Assembly (NCBI GenBank): GCA_050734185.1
Contig: JBOHUE010000136.1
Location: forward strand, 1-26,305
Source of the DNA: JAFALX01 sp050734185
GTDB lineage: Bacteria > Chloroflexota > Dormibacteria > Aeolococcales > Aeolococcaceae
Direction of reading: 5' to 3'
DNA: 26,305 nucleotides
In this document: positions 1 to 9,342 of the stretch, in pieces
Layout: each line of letters begins with the position of its first letter
How positions within the stretch are numbered: position 1 is the stretch's first letter
Translations under genes and position numbers: made by a program
Notes under the pieces: generated by a model
What the model was told of the DNA's origin: nothing
What the model saw: only the letters and a program-made list of their open reading frames with translations
The model's database searches: none

Positions 1-20
1 TCCCCAGCCCGGCCGCGTGA
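1..20 (+). CDS. prfA: 3' tail of an upstream gene, probably peptide chain release factor 1 (partial)
   Basis: Only the last few codons would lie in the window, ending in a TGA at 18-20 that overlaps the GTG start of prmC (GTGA at 17-20). The frame reads Pro-Ser-Pro-Ala-Ala-stop. The identity is inferred purely from the widespread prfA-prmC order, since PrmC methylates RF1. The same GTGA/ATGA coupling is used by the next genes, which supports a gene ending here. Confidence 0.3.
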
Positions 21-904
21 CGGGCGCGGCGCCCGCGGGGCGCGCCGCCGCCGGCCGCAGTGTCCTGGAAGTGCTGCGGCTCAGCACCGACTACCTGCAA
101 CAGCGCGGCAGCACGTCCCCGCGCCTCGACGCCGAGTTGCTCCTCGCGCACGCGCTCTGCGTGCGGCGCATCGACCTGTATCTGCTGCACGACCGTCCCC
201 TCGCTGAACCCGAGCTGGCGGCCGCGCGCGAGCTGATACGACGTCGCGGCACGGGAGAGCCGGTCGCGTACATCACGGGGACGCGCGAGTTCTACGGGCG
301 TCCATTCACCGTGACCCGTGCGGTGCTGGTCCCGCGACCGGAGACCGAGACGCTGGTCGCGGTGGCGCTCGAGCGGCTGCGCACGACGGGTGAGGCCGCG
401 CGCGTCGCCGACCTGGGCACGGGCAGCGGATGCATCGCGGTCACGCTGGCCGCCGAGCTTCCCGCCGTCGCTGTGGTTGCCACGGACATCAGCGACGACG
501 GACTTGCCGTCGCTCGCGACAACGCAGAGACGAACGGCGTCGGCGACAGAGTCGACTTCGTGCGCGGTGACTGGGCCGAACCAATCAACGACGCCGTCGA
601 CCTCGTGGTGAGCAATCCGCCGTACGTGACGACGGACGAGCTGAGCGCAGCCGATGCGGACGTGCGCGAGTTCGAACCCCACCTCGCTCTCGATGGCGGC
701 CGCGACGGGATGGATGCGTATCGCGCGCTGCTGGCCACGCTTGCCGGGCGCGTTCTAACGCGCGGCGTGCTGCTGTTCGAGGTGGACCCGCGGCGGGCGG
801 CTGCCGTCGGCGACGCGATCGGCGACTCGTTTCCCGGCGCAACGATCACGACGCACGAGGATCTCGCCCGGCGGGTGCGCGTCGTGCAGGGGATGCTGCC
901 GTGA
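17..904 (+). CDS. prmC: Peptide chain release factor N5-glutamine methyltransferase
   Basis: This cytoplasmic SAM-dependent enzyme methylates the glutamine of the GGQ motif in release factors RF1/RF2. The 295-residue protein has the family layout. A helical N-terminal release-factor-binding domain (about 15-90, with the typical 'PRLDAELLLAHAL' stretch) precedes a Rossmann methyltransferase domain. SAM-binding motif I is DLGTGSG at 132-138 and the substrate-glutamine motif NPPY is at 200-203. Length is normal for the family. The GTG start at 17 is the only suitable one before the conserved N-terminal helix. The stop overlaps the next start by four bases (GTGA, 901-904), so translation is probably coupled. 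Confidence 0.95.
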   Translation: MTGAAPAGRAAAGRSVLEVLRLSTDYLQQRGSTSPRLDAELLLAHALCVRRIDLYLLHDRPLAEPELAAARELIRRRGTGEPVAYITGTREFYGRPFTVTRAVLVPRPETETLVAVALERLRTTGEAARVADLGTGSGCIAVTLAAELPAVAVVATDISDDGLAVARDNAETNGVGDRVDFVRGDWAEPINDAVDLVVSNPPYVTTDELSAADADVREFEPHLALDGGRDGMDAYRALLATLAGRVLTRGVLLFEVDPRRAAAVGDAIGDSFPGATITTHEDLARRVRVVQGMLP

Positions 905-1515
905 GCACGACCCTCGACGACGCGGTGGCTGCGCTCGCCGCCGGCGAGGTCGTCGCCGTTCCCACCGACACCGTGTACGGCCTGGTGTGTGACCCGGCAA
1001 ATCGGGAGGCGGTCGAACGCGTCTACGCGATCAAGGAGCGGCCCGCAGGTCTCGAGCTCACGCTGCTCGCGGCGGACGTCGCCGCCGTTGAGGAGGCGGT
1101 CGAGCTCGACGAGTTCGCCCGTTCTCTGGCGGCACGGTACTGGCCGGGGCCGCTGTCGATCGTCGCGCCGGTCCGTGGCGGCCGCCTGGCGATCCCGCGA
1201 GCCGGCATCACACTCAGCACCCGCATCCCGAATCACCAGCTCCTGCTCGAGCTGCTGCGCCGCACCGGACCGCTCGCGTCCACAAGCGCCAATCGCCATG
1301 GTGTGCGGCCGGCGGCCGACGCCGCCTCGGCCGCGGCCGAACTCGGGGGCCGCGTCGCGGCGGTGCTCGATGGCGGGTCCGCAGCCGGGTTGGCCTCAAC
1401 TATCATCGATTGCAGCCGCACCCCACCCCGGGTGCTGCGTGCGGGGCCGATCCCGGAGGCGGAGCTGCTCGCCTCGGCTCCTATCCAGACCACGACGAGG
1501 TACGACGCGGGATGA
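901..1515 (+). CDS. tsaC: L-threonylcarbamoyladenylate synthase (Sua5/YrdC/YwlC family)
   Basis: The enzyme makes threonylcarbamoyl-AMP from threonine, bicarbonate and ATP, the first step of t6A modification at position 37 of ANN-decoding tRNAs. The 204-residue protein is a single YrdC-like domain without the extra C-terminal Sua5 domain, so it is the short TsaC/YwlC form. Visible motifs are the early 'VPTDTVYGL' segment, a KERP variant of the usual KGRP at 45-48 and TSAN at 128-131, both in the nucleotide and threonine pocket. Its GTG start overlaps the prmC stop, and its own stop overlaps glyA as ATGA. Placement between prmC and glyA matches actinobacterial order. The exact symbol (tsaC, ywlC or sua5) is a naming choice. 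Confidence 0.93.
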   Translation: MSTTLDDAVAALAAGEVVAVPTDTVYGLVCDPANREAVERVYAIKERPAGLELTLLAADVAAVEEAVELDEFARSLAARYWPGPLSIVAPVRGGRLAIPRAGITLSTRIPNHQLLLELLRRTGPLASTSANRHGVRPAADAASAAAELGGRVAAVLDGGSAAGLASTIIDCSRTPPRVLRAGPIPEAELLASAPIQTTTRYDAG

Positions 1516-2837
1516 ATGCAGGGCCATCGGGAGACAGTGCGGTGGGGACGGCGCTCGCCGACGCGCCCGCCCCTGACGCGTTCAACGCCAAGCCGTTCGT
1601 GCGTCATACGGACCCCGAGCTGGCGGCGCTCCTGGACGCCGAGCTGGAGCGTCAGGAGCAGACCCTCGAGCTGATCCCGTCGGAGAACCTGGCGTCACCG
1701 GCGGTGCTGGACCCCCTCGGCTCGTGGCTCAACAACAAGTACGCCGAGGGCACGCCGGGCAAGCGGTACTACGGCGGCTGTCAGATCGTCGATCAGATCG
1801 AGATCCTTGCCCGCGACCGCGCCAAGGAGCTCTTCGGCGCCGAGCACGCCAACGTACAGCCGCACTCGGGGACGCAGGCCAACATGGCCGTGTATCAGGC
1901 CGCGCTCGACCCGGGCGACCGCGTGCTCGGCATGGCGCTCGACCAGGGCGGCCATCTGAGTCACGGCTCCCCGGTCAACTTCAGCGGCAAGATCTACCAC
2001 TTCGAGCCGTACCTGGTGTCCGAGGAGACCGGCGTGCTCGACATGGAGGACGTGCGCCGGCGGGCGCTCAAGTGGCAGCCGAAGATGATCGTCGCCGGCT
2101 ACAGCTCGTATCCGCGAGTGCTCGACTTCCCCGCGTTCGGCGAGATCGCCCGTGAGGTGGGCGCGCTGCTCCTTGTCGACATGGCGCACTTCGCCGGCCT
2201 CGTTGCCGGTGGGGCACACCCGAGCCCGGTGCCGTACGCCGACTTCGTGACGCTCACCACGCACAAGACGATGCGCGGCCCGTGGGGCGCGATCATCTTG
2301 TGCAAGGCCCAGCACACCGATGCCGTCGACAAGGCCGTGGTGCCCGGGGTGCAGGGCGGACCGCACCCGCACGGCATGGCGGCCAAGGCCGTGATGCTGC
2401 ATCAGTGCCTGCAGCCGGAGTTCCGGCAGTACGCGCGCCAGGTGGTCGCGAACGCGGCGGCGATGGCGCGGGCGTTGCAGGATCGCGGGGCCGTGCTGAC
2501 CACCGGCGGGACCGACAACCATCTGATGGTGATCGACCTGCGCCCGTACGGCCTTCGCGGGCGCGCCGTCCAGGCCGGGTTCGATGAGGCCGGGATCACG
2601 GTGAACGCCAACACGTTCCCCGGTCACGGCGGCACGCCGTTCAACCCGAATGGGATCCGACTGGGCAGCCCGTCGGTCACCTCTCGCGGCATGCGCGAAG
2701 AGGAGATGGACGAGATCGCCGGCCTCGTGGTCACGATGCTCGAGCATCTCGACGACCCGGAGACTCGCGAGCGCGTTCGGCGTCAGAGCGCGGACCTCTG
2801 CCGCCGCTTCCCGCTGCCATACCGATCCAGCCCGTGA
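1512..2837 (+). CDS. glyA: Serine hydroxymethyltransferase
   Basis: This PLP-dependent enzyme interconverts serine plus tetrahydrofolate with glycine plus methylene-tetrahydrofolate, feeding one-carbon metabolism. I place the start at ATG 1512, giving 441 residues, because that ATG overlaps the previous stop as ATGA. An in-frame ATG at 1410 would bury about 100 bases inside the upstream gene. The first 25 or so residues are a non-conserved extension. The family core then appears: 'LIPSENLAS', 'NKYAEGTPGKRYYGG', and the PLP-binding lysine K252 in 'TTHKTMRGP'. The stop overlaps the wecA GTG (GTGA, 2834-2837). Length is slightly above the usual 410-430 because of the N-terminal tail. Confidence 0.96.
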   Translation: MNAGPSGDSAVGTALADAPAPDAFNAKPFVRHTDPELAALLDAELERQEQTLELIPSENLASPAVLDPLGSWLNNKYAEGTPGKRYYGGCQIVDQIEILARDRAKELFGAEHANVQPHSGTQANMAVYQAALDPGDRVLGMALDQGGHLSHGSPVNFSGKIYHFEPYLVSEETGVLDMEDVRRRALKWQPKMIVAGYSSYPRVLDFPAFGEIAREVGALLLVDMAHFAGLVAGGAHPSPVPYADFVTLTTHKTMRGPWGAIILCKAQHTDAVDKAVVPGVQGGPHPHGMAAKAVMLHQCLQPEFRQYARQVVANAAAMARALQDRGAVLTTGGTDNHLMVIDLRPYGLRGRAVQAGFDEAGITVNANTFPGHGGTPFNPNGIRLGSPSVTSRGMREEEMDEIAGLVVTMLEHLDDPETRERVRRQSADLCRRFPLPYRSSP

Positions 2838-3976
2838 TCGCCGCGGCGGCTCCCTGGCTGCCCGCGCTCCCGCCGTTTCTGGTGGCCAGCGTTCTGACCA
2901 TCGCAAGCGTTCCCCTGTCGATGGCGCTGGCGCGCCGCACCGGCGCGGTCGCGGAGCCCGACGCCGACCGCCACATTCATAGTCAGCCGACGCCGCGTCT
3001 CGGCGGCATCGCCATGTTCGCCGGCTTCGCCGTCGCAGTCGCGATCTTTGGCGAGTCGATCGCCTACCGGTGGCAGGTGGTCGCCGTCTGCGGCGCCATC
3101 ACCATCGCGATGGCGATCGACGACATCTTCGATCTCAGCTGGCAGGCCAAGTTGATCATCGAGGTCGGTGCGGGTGTGCTCGTCGCGGCCTCCGGAGTGG
3201 TGATCTCGTTCATCGCGATACCCGGGCTGGGTCACACAGCGGTATGGCAGCTGGGTTGGCTCGCGGCGCCGATCACCGTCGTCTGGATCACCGGGATGCA
3301 GGTGTCGGTCAACTTCCTCGACGGTGCCGATGGTGTCGCTGCCGGCGTGGTGGCCATCGTCGCGGCCGTCATGTTGCTCGCGGCGATCAACCGGCTCGAA
3401 TCGCCCGGCGATGTGCAGAGCGGCGTGATCGTCATGAGCGGGGCGATCATGGGGTGCTGCCTGGGCTTTCTCGTGTTCAACCTGCCGCCCGCGCGCGTGT
3501 TCATGGGCGACGCGGGCAGCCACTTCCTGGGCGTCGCGCTGGGCATGCTCACGATCCTTGGCGTCGCCAAGATCGTGGTCGGGCTCTCACTGCTTGTGCC
3601 GATCATCGCGCTCGGACTGCCGATCAGCGATACGGCGTATGCGATCGTCCGCCGCCGGCGCGCCGGCCGCAGCGCTGCCGAGCCGGACGCCGGACACCTG
3701 CACCACAGGTTGCTCGCCCGCGGCATGACCCCGCTCGAGACGGCGCTCACGTTCTATCTCGCGACCGGAATCCTCGGGTGCATCGCTCTCTCGATCTACG
3801 GGCACCGCAAGATCCTCGATGCTGCACTTGCGCTGCTCGTCGTCTCCTTGTTTGCGCTGTTCTATCGAAGCCGCCGGCGCCGGCCGCGTGCCGTGATATC
3901 GACCGATGACGGCGACGAGTTCGACCTGCCCGGGCACACCGTGCGCTCGCGCGCGCACCGCAGCGAAGCCGACTAG
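2834..3976 (+). CDS. wecA: Polyprenyl-phosphate N-acetylhexosamine-1-phosphate transferase (WecA/TagO/MraY superfamily)
   Basis: This integral membrane enzyme transfers a sugar-1-phosphate, usually GlcNAc-1-P from UDP-GlcNAc, to undecaprenyl or decaprenyl phosphate. The step starts wall-glycopolymer or arabinogalactan-linker synthesis. The 380-residue protein is strongly hydrophobic, with about ten membrane segments. It carries the superfamily signatures: DD at 96-97, N160-F-L-D163 followed by GADG, 'FMGDAGSHFLG' with D226, and the cytoplasmic HLHH at 288-291 that marks the WecA/TagO branch rather than MraY. The C-terminus is a basic cytoplasmic tail. The GTG start overlaps the glyA stop. Position just before the atp operon matches mycobacterial rfe/wecA. 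The acceptor lipid and final polymer cannot be read from sequence. Confidence 0.9.
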   Translation: MIAAAAPWLPALPPFLVASVLTIASVPLSMALARRTGAVAEPDADRHIHSQPTPRLGGIAMFAGFAVAVAIFGESIAYRWQVVAVCGAITIAMAIDDIFDLSWQAKLIIEVGAGVLVAASGVVISFIAIPGLGHTAVWQLGWLAAPITVVWITGMQVSVNFLDGADGVAAGVVAIVAAVMLLAAINRLESPGDVQSGVIVMSGAIMGCCLGFLVFNLPPARVFMGDAGSHFLGVALGMLTILGVAKIVVGLSLLVPIIALGLPISDTAYAIVRRRRAGRSAAEPDAGHLHHRLLARGMTPLETALTFYLATGILGCIALSIYGHRKILDAALALLVVSLFALFYRSRRRRPRAVISTDDGDEFDLPGHTVRSRAHRSEAD

Positions 3977-4020
3977 CTGAGGCATCCACTCGACCCGCCG
4001 AGAAGCGTCGCTGTGCTAAC

Positions 4021-4050
4021 GTCCGGCCCGTTCGGTGTGGGCCGACTTTT
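4021..4050 (+). terminator. Candidate intrinsic terminator after wecA
   Basis: The left arm at 4021-4029 pairs with the right arm at 4039-4046 (GGGCCGAC). This gives eight pairs with one bulged C at 4024, a nine-base loop, and then TTTT at 4047-4050. It lies 45 bases after the wecA stop and is the clearest terminator-like element between the first gene run and the atp operon. A TAACGT hexamer just before it (4017-4022) could instead be a -10 element, so the site may combine functions. Confidence 0.42.
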
Positions 4051-4355
4051 GGTGCCTTCCAGGATTGAATCAAGCTCTCGAATGGCCGCTGCGCGCGGCG
4101 AGTTTCGCGGGGGTCAACGGGCTGACCGGGCAGGGTGATGGACGGGGCAATCGGCCCCGGGCTGCAACCCCGTCCAGCAGCGAGCTGATCGGACTGGGCG
4201 TTGCCATTGCAGCGACGCTCCTGCTCCCGCTCGGTGCAGGAGTCGGCATCGACGCGCTGGCGCATAGCAGTCCGGTGGGGTTCCTTGTCGGACTGCTCCT
4301 CGGCATCGTCGCGGCCACGGCGTTCGTCGTGATGCAGTTCCGCCGCTACCTGTGA
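4035..4355 (+). CDS. AtpZ/AtpI-like F1Fo ATPase accessory membrane protein
   Basis: This is a small protein of up to 106 residues directly ahead of the atp genes. The C-terminal 60 residues hold two membrane helices, 'ELIGLGVAIAATLLLPLGAG' and 'GFLVGLLLGIVAATAFVV', then a basic end (QFRRYL). This is the pattern of the AtpZ family, linked to c-ring assembly or divalent-cation transport. The N-terminal 45 residues look non-conserved. The start is uncertain. GTG 4035 has no Shine-Dalgarno sequence and sits in the loop of the terminator-like hairpin. TTG 4065 is the next in-frame option and would give 96 residues. The stop overlaps atpI. The family call rests on topology and position rather than a diagnostic motif. 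Confidence 0.7.
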   Translation: MWADFWCLPGLNQALEWPLRAASFAGVNGLTGQGDGRGNRPRAATPSSSELIGLGVAIAATLLLPLGAGVGIDALAHSSPVGFLVGLLLGIVAATAFVVMQFRRYL

Positions 4356-4720
4356 TGAGCACCCAGACGGCCACCGCACATCCGGCGCGCGCGGTTCGCA
4401 ACGCGGCGATCGCGTGCGCGGTGCTCGCGGTCCTGGCCGCCGTGATCGGTATCGCCGCGTTTCGCCAGCCGCTCGCCGGTGGCGCGCTTGGCACGGGGCT
4501 GCTCCTGGGCGCGCTCAACGGCATGGCCGCGTCGAAGTTGATCAACCTGCCCGTGCCATTCCTTGCCACGAGCCTGGCGCGCCTGTTGACGCTGACCATG
4601 GTCGGCATCGCCATCGGGCTTGCGTTCGGCCTGTCGCGCGTCTGGCTCGTGATCCTTGGTCTCGGTGTCGCCCAGCTCGCGCTTGCGGGATCGGCGGTGC
4701 GCGCCCAGCTGCACCAATGA
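4355..4720 (+). CDS. atpI: ATP synthase protein I (Fo assembly factor)
   Basis: This 121-residue membrane protein precedes atpB and has four predicted hydrophobic helices, including 'AAIACAVLAVLAAVIGIAAF', 'LGTGLLLGALNGMAA' and 'LLTLTMVGIAIGLAFGL'. AtpI proteins act as chaperones in c-ring assembly and are poorly conserved, so position and topology carry the call. The start could be ATG 4355, sharing one base with the preceding stop, or GTG 4352, a GTGA overlap. The stop overlaps the atpB start as ATGA at 4717-4720. Confidence 0.78.
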   Translation: MSTQTATAHPARAVRNAAIACAVLAVLAAVIGIAAFRQPLAGGALGTGLLLGALNGMAASKLINLPVPFLATSLARLLTLTMVGIAIGLAFGLSRVWLVILGLGVAQLALAGSAVRAQLHQ

Positions 4721-5544
4721 TGCTTGCCGAAGCCGTCCCGGGCACTCATCCGACGTTTCAGATCTGCAGCTCGACGTTCTGCACGTTCAACACGGACACG
4801 ATCATCTCGAGCGCGATTGCCATCGTGCTCACGCTGATCATCGTCCTCGGCGTCGCGAGAATGGTGCGCACCGACGGGGGCCGGCCGGGCAAGGTGCAGA
4901 TGGTGCTGGAGCTGCTCCTCAGCTACGCACGCGGACTCATCAAGGACTACGTCGCCGAGGACGCGAACTTCGTGCTGCCGTTGGCGGCGACGATCTTTCT
5001 CTTCATTCTCATCGCCAACTGGGTTGACTTCTTCCCGCTGACATCGCCACTCATCCCCGCGAACGCGGATGTCAACCTCACGTTCGCGATGTCGATCATC
5101 GTGATCGTCGTCGTGCAGTGGTACAGCGTGCGCGTGCTCGGCTGGAAGGGATACTTCCGCCGCTACACCAAGCCATTCGAGCTCGGGATCGTGGCGCGCA
5201 CCGTCTACGTCCCGCTCAACGTGATCGAAGAGATCGCAAAGCCGATCAGCCTCGCGCTGCGACTGTTCGGCAACATATTCGGCGGACTGGTGATGGTGTA
5301 TCTGCTGACGCTCGCGTGGCACGCCTTCGTCGGATCTTCACCGATTCAGACCGCCGCCTCACCGCTCTGGATCATCTTCCTCGTCGTCTGGAAGATCTTT
5401 GACGTCTTCCTCATCGGCACGATCCAGGCGTTCATCTTCATGCTGCTGACGATCATCTACTTCGGCATGGCTCGGGAGGGGCTCGAGGAGGAGCACCACG
5501 CGAGCGCGGGACACGCAACAGAACTAAGGAGTGAAGCCACATGA
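4717..5544 (+). CDS. atpB: ATP synthase Fo subunit a
   Basis: Subunit a forms the two proton half-channels facing the c-ring. With ATG 4717 the protein has 275 residues (ATG 4720 is equally possible) and five to six membrane helices. The essential arginine is R182 in 'ISLALRLFGNIFGG', and the conserved glutamine Q237 lies in 'GTIQAFIFMLLTIIY'. The short N-terminus contains two nearby cysteines (QICSSTFC) that are not part of the general family pattern. The start overlaps the atpI stop by ATGA. The stop overlaps atpE by ATGA, where an AAGGAG site is also present. An in-frame upstream start at 4414 was discarded because it would overlap nearly all of atpI. Confidence 0.96.
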   Translation: MMLAEAVPGTHPTFQICSSTFCTFNTDTIISSAIAIVLTLIIVLGVARMVRTDGGRPGKVQMVLELLLSYARGLIKDYVAEDANFVLPLAATIFLFILIANWVDFFPLTSPLIPANADVNLTFAMSIIVIVVVQWYSVRVLGWKGYFRRYTKPFELGIVARTVYVPLNVIEEIAKPISLALRLFGNIFGGLVMVYLLTLAWHAFVGSSPIQTAASPLWIIFLVVWKIFDVFLIGTIQAFIFMLLTIIYFGMAREGLEEEHHASAGHATELRSEAT

Positions 5545-5795
5545 ACCATGCACTCGCCATCATGGGCGGGCTCATCGCCGCCGGCCTTGCACTGGGCGGC
5601 GGGGCCATCGGAGCCGCCATCGGTGACGGACTCGCGGGCAGCGCGACAATCCAAGGGACTGCACGCCAGCCCGAGGCGCAGGGACGCCTTCAGGTCACGA
5701 TGTTCCTGATCATCGGCCTGGTCGAGGGCATGTATTTCATCAACCTCGCGCTCGGCTTCTTCTTCGTCTTCGTCATCGCCAGCGACGTCAAGTAG
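5541..5795 (+). CDS. atpE: ATP synthase Fo subunit c
   Basis: This 84-residue hairpin proteolipid forms the rotor ring. Helix 1 is glycine-rich (G15 through about G30), the polar loop carries RQP at 42-44, and helix 2 carries the proton-binding carboxylate E62 in 'GLVEGMYFI'. I do not see the extra glutamine and hydroxyl ligands of sodium-type rings, so a proton-driven enzyme is more likely. The ATG start has a good AAGGAG at 5526-5531, nine bases upstream. That extra ribosome site fits the need for many c copies per complex. Confidence 0.97.
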   Translation: MNHALAIMGGLIAAGLALGGGAIGAAIGDGLAGSATIQGTARQPEAQGRLQVTMFLIIGLVEGMYFINLALGFFFVFVIASDVK

Positions 5796-5809
5796 AAGGA
5801 TCTGGACTG

Positions 5810-6334
5810 GTGGTTGCTGACGCGGGCCTGCTCGACTTCAACGGCACGTTCATCGCCGAGCTGATCGCGTTCATCCTGATGATCCTGGTCCTTGGCAGGT
5901 ACGCCTACCCGAGGATCATGGCCGCCGCCAGCGCCAGAGAGGACCGCATCGAGGCGGGCTTGCGGGCGGCGCAGGAGTCGGAACGGCGTCTGCAAGAGGT
6001 GCAGGAGGACGTGCGCAAGACTCTCGACGAGGCGAAGGTTCAGGCGCGCGAGATCCTCTCGCGCGCGCACGCCGACGCGAGCGTCGAGGCGGACGACGTG
6101 CTCAAGCGTGCTCGCGCCGACGCCGAGGCGCAGATCGAGCGTGCGCGGACCGAGATCGGCGCGGAGAAGGATCGTGCGATCCAGGACCTGCGCACCGAGG
6201 TCAGCGCGCTGGTCATCCAGGCCACGACTCAGCTCATCGGCGAAAGCCTCGACGATCAGAAGCATCGGCGACTGATCGACGACGCGCTCAACCGCATGGG
6301 CGACGGCGGTGCTTCAGCGAGCGCGCGCAACTGA
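5810..6334 (+). CDS. atpF: ATP synthase Fo subunit b
   Basis: Subunit b is the peripheral stalk linking Fo to F1. The 174-residue protein has one N-terminal membrane helix ('FIAELIAFILMILVLGRY', about 14-32). A long charged, alanine-rich coiled coil follows, ending in a region that binds the delta subunit ('SALVIQATTQLIGESLDD'). The GTG start at 5810 follows AAGGA at 5796-5800 with a spacing of nine bases. The stop shares one base with the atpH ATG (TGATG). There is only one b-type gene, so the stalk is probably a homodimer. Confidence 0.95.
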   Translation: MVADAGLLDFNGTFIAELIAFILMILVLGRYAYPRIMAAASAREDRIEAGLRAAQESERRLQEVQEDVRKTLDEAKVQAREILSRAHADASVEADDVLKRARADAEAQIERARTEIGAEKDRAIQDLRTEVSALVIQATTQLIGESLDDQKHRRLIDDALNRMGDGGASASARN

Positions 6335-6864
6335 TGGTCCGCGCCAGTCCTGTCGCTCGTCGCTACGCGAGGGCCTACTTCGACCTCGCGCGTGACGCGC
6401 ATGACATTCCAGGCTGGCGCAGTGAGCTCGCCGCCGTGACATCGACGCTGTCGGATCCGAACGTCGCCTCGGCGCTGCAGAATCCGCGGCTGCCGCTCGC
6501 ACAACGCGTGCGTCTCGGCATGAGCCTGCTCGAGGGCGCAGCCACACCCGGGCGCAACCTTGCGCGCCTCCTCATCGAACGGCGGCGCACGCAGCGAGCA
6601 GCGGAGATCCTGTCCGCGTACGACGAGCTGGCCGATCGCGCCTCCGGGGTGCTTCGCGCCGAGGTGCTCACCGCGGTTCCGGTCGACGCACAGCTCCAGG
6701 AGCGCATCACGCTCGAGCTCTCGCGGCGCTTCGGCCGGTCGGTGCGGCCGACTGTGCGGCACGATCCCTCGATTCTCGGCGGACTTGTGGTCCGCGTCGG
6801 CGACCGCGTCATCGACGACAGCATCCGCACGCATCTGCAGCAGCTGCAGGCCGCGCTCGCGTGA
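6334..6864 (+). CDS. atpH: ATP synthase F1 subunit delta
   Basis: Delta (OSCP-type) caps F1 and joins it to the b stalk. The 176-residue protein has the classic N-terminal helical-bundle signature ('VARRYARAYFDLARD'). The C-terminal motif 'DPSILGGLVVRVGDRVIDDS' is the best-conserved part of the family. The start is the ATG that overlaps the atpF stop. Length is normal, and there is no fusion to subunit b of the kind found in mycobacteria. Confidence 0.95.
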   Translation: MVRASPVARRYARAYFDLARDAHDIPGWRSELAAVTSTLSDPNVASALQNPRLPLAQRVRLGMSLLEGAATPGRNLARLLIERRRTQRAAEILSAYDELADRASGVLRAEVLTAVPVDAQLQERITLELSRRFGRSVRPTVRHDPSILGGLVVRVGDRVIDDSIRTHLQQLQAALA

Positions 6865-6894
6865 TTCGCACCAAATAAGGGGAAGTCACGACAC

Positions 6895-8417
<1,523 letters not shown>

Positions 8418-8418
<1 letters not shown>

Positions 8419-8465
8419 TGCGTGTCTCCACCGCGCAACAACAGATCATCCGTGGCAACGCGTAG
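8418..8465 (+). other. 15-codon mini reading frame between atpA and atpG, possible coupling peptide
   Basis: The atpA stop TGA shares its last base with an ATG that opens a 15-codon frame, MRVSTAQQQIIRGNA, ending in TAG at 8463-8465. The weak AGG that could serve atpG lies on this stop. A ribosome finishing the mini-frame would be placed 12 bases from the atpG ATG. It may act as a relay for translational coupling, or it may be chance. There is no protein-level evidence. Confidence 0.2.
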
Positions 8466-8477
8466 GTAAGCTCGTCG

Positions 8478-9332
8478 ATGGCAAGTCTCCGTGATCTCCG
8501 ACGCCGGATTCGAAGCGTTCAGAACACGCAGAAGATCACCAAGGCCATGGAGCTTGTCGCGGCCGCGCGCATGCGGCGCGCGCAGGAGCGCGTGGAGGCA
8601 TCACGTCCGTACGCCGACGAGGTCACCTCGATCATGGCGGAGCTGATGCGGCGCACGCCGGAGTACAAGCACCCGTTCCTCGACGTCCGCGAGGTCAAGC
8701 GCCGCGTCCTCATCCTCGTCACGACCGACCGCGGTCTCGTGGGTGGGCTCAACAGCAACAACACCCGGCTCGGGCTGCGCGAGATCAACCAATCGCCGGT
8801 GCCGGTCGCGGTGGTGACGGTGGGCCGCAAGGGACGCGACATCGTCAGGCGGCTGCACAAGGACTTGATCGCCGACGTCAGCGATCTCGGCTTCCAGCCC
8901 GGTCTCGGCGACGTGCTGCCTGCCGCGCGCGTGGCCATGGATCAGTACGAGAGCGGCGACGCCGACCAGGTCGACCTCGTCTACGCGCGCTTCCTCAGCG
9001 CCGGCCGCCAGGTGGCGACGCTGCAGCGGCTGATCCCGGTCGAACCACCGGAAGGCGCGGAAAAGGTCGCGGCCGACTTCGAGTACGAGCCCGAACCGAA
9101 GGACGTGCTCGATGCGCTGCTGCCGCGCTACGTCGAAGCGCAGGTTTACCGCGCAGTGCTGGAGAACATCGCATCGGAACAGGCGGCGAAGATCATCGCG
9201 ATGCGCAACGCGACGGACAACGCCGCCGACCTCATCACAGACCTCACGCTCACCGCGAACAAGGTGCGGCAGAGCTCGATCACCACGGAACTCATGGAGA
9301 TCGTCGGCGGCGCCGCCGCGCTCCAGGGCTGA
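8478..9332 (+). CDS. atpG: ATP synthase F1 subunit gamma
   Basis: Gamma is the central rotary shaft. The 284-residue protein begins with the family signature 'RDLRRRIRSVQNTQKITKAM'. It contains 'LVTTDRGLVGGLNSN' in the Rossmann-like middle and ends with the conserved C-terminal helix 'SEQAAKIIAMRNATDNA'. Length is typical. The ribosome-binding site is weak (AGGTAAG at 8464-8470), which fits coupling from upstream translation. The stop is followed ten bases later by the atpD start. Confidence 0.96.
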   Translation: MASLRDLRRRIRSVQNTQKITKAMELVAAARMRRAQERVEASRPYADEVTSIMAELMRRTPEYKHPFLDVREVKRRVLILVTTDRGLVGGLNSNNTRLGLREINQSPVPVAVVTVGRKGRDIVRRLHKDLIADVSDLGFQPGLGDVLPAARVAMDQYESGDADQVDLVYARFLSAGRQVATLQRLIPVEPPEGAEKVAADFEYEPEPKDVLDALLPRYVEAQVYRAVLENIASEQAAKIIAMRNATDNAADLITDLTLTANKVRQSSITTELMEIVGGAAALQG

Positions 9333-9342
9333 GGAGAGTCAC

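Noticed and set aside
1410..1511. Longer N-terminus for glyA from ATG 1410
   Set aside because: It would overlap the tsaC gene by over 100 bases and adds a low-complexity stretch; ATG 1512 has the ATGA coupling used by its neighbours.
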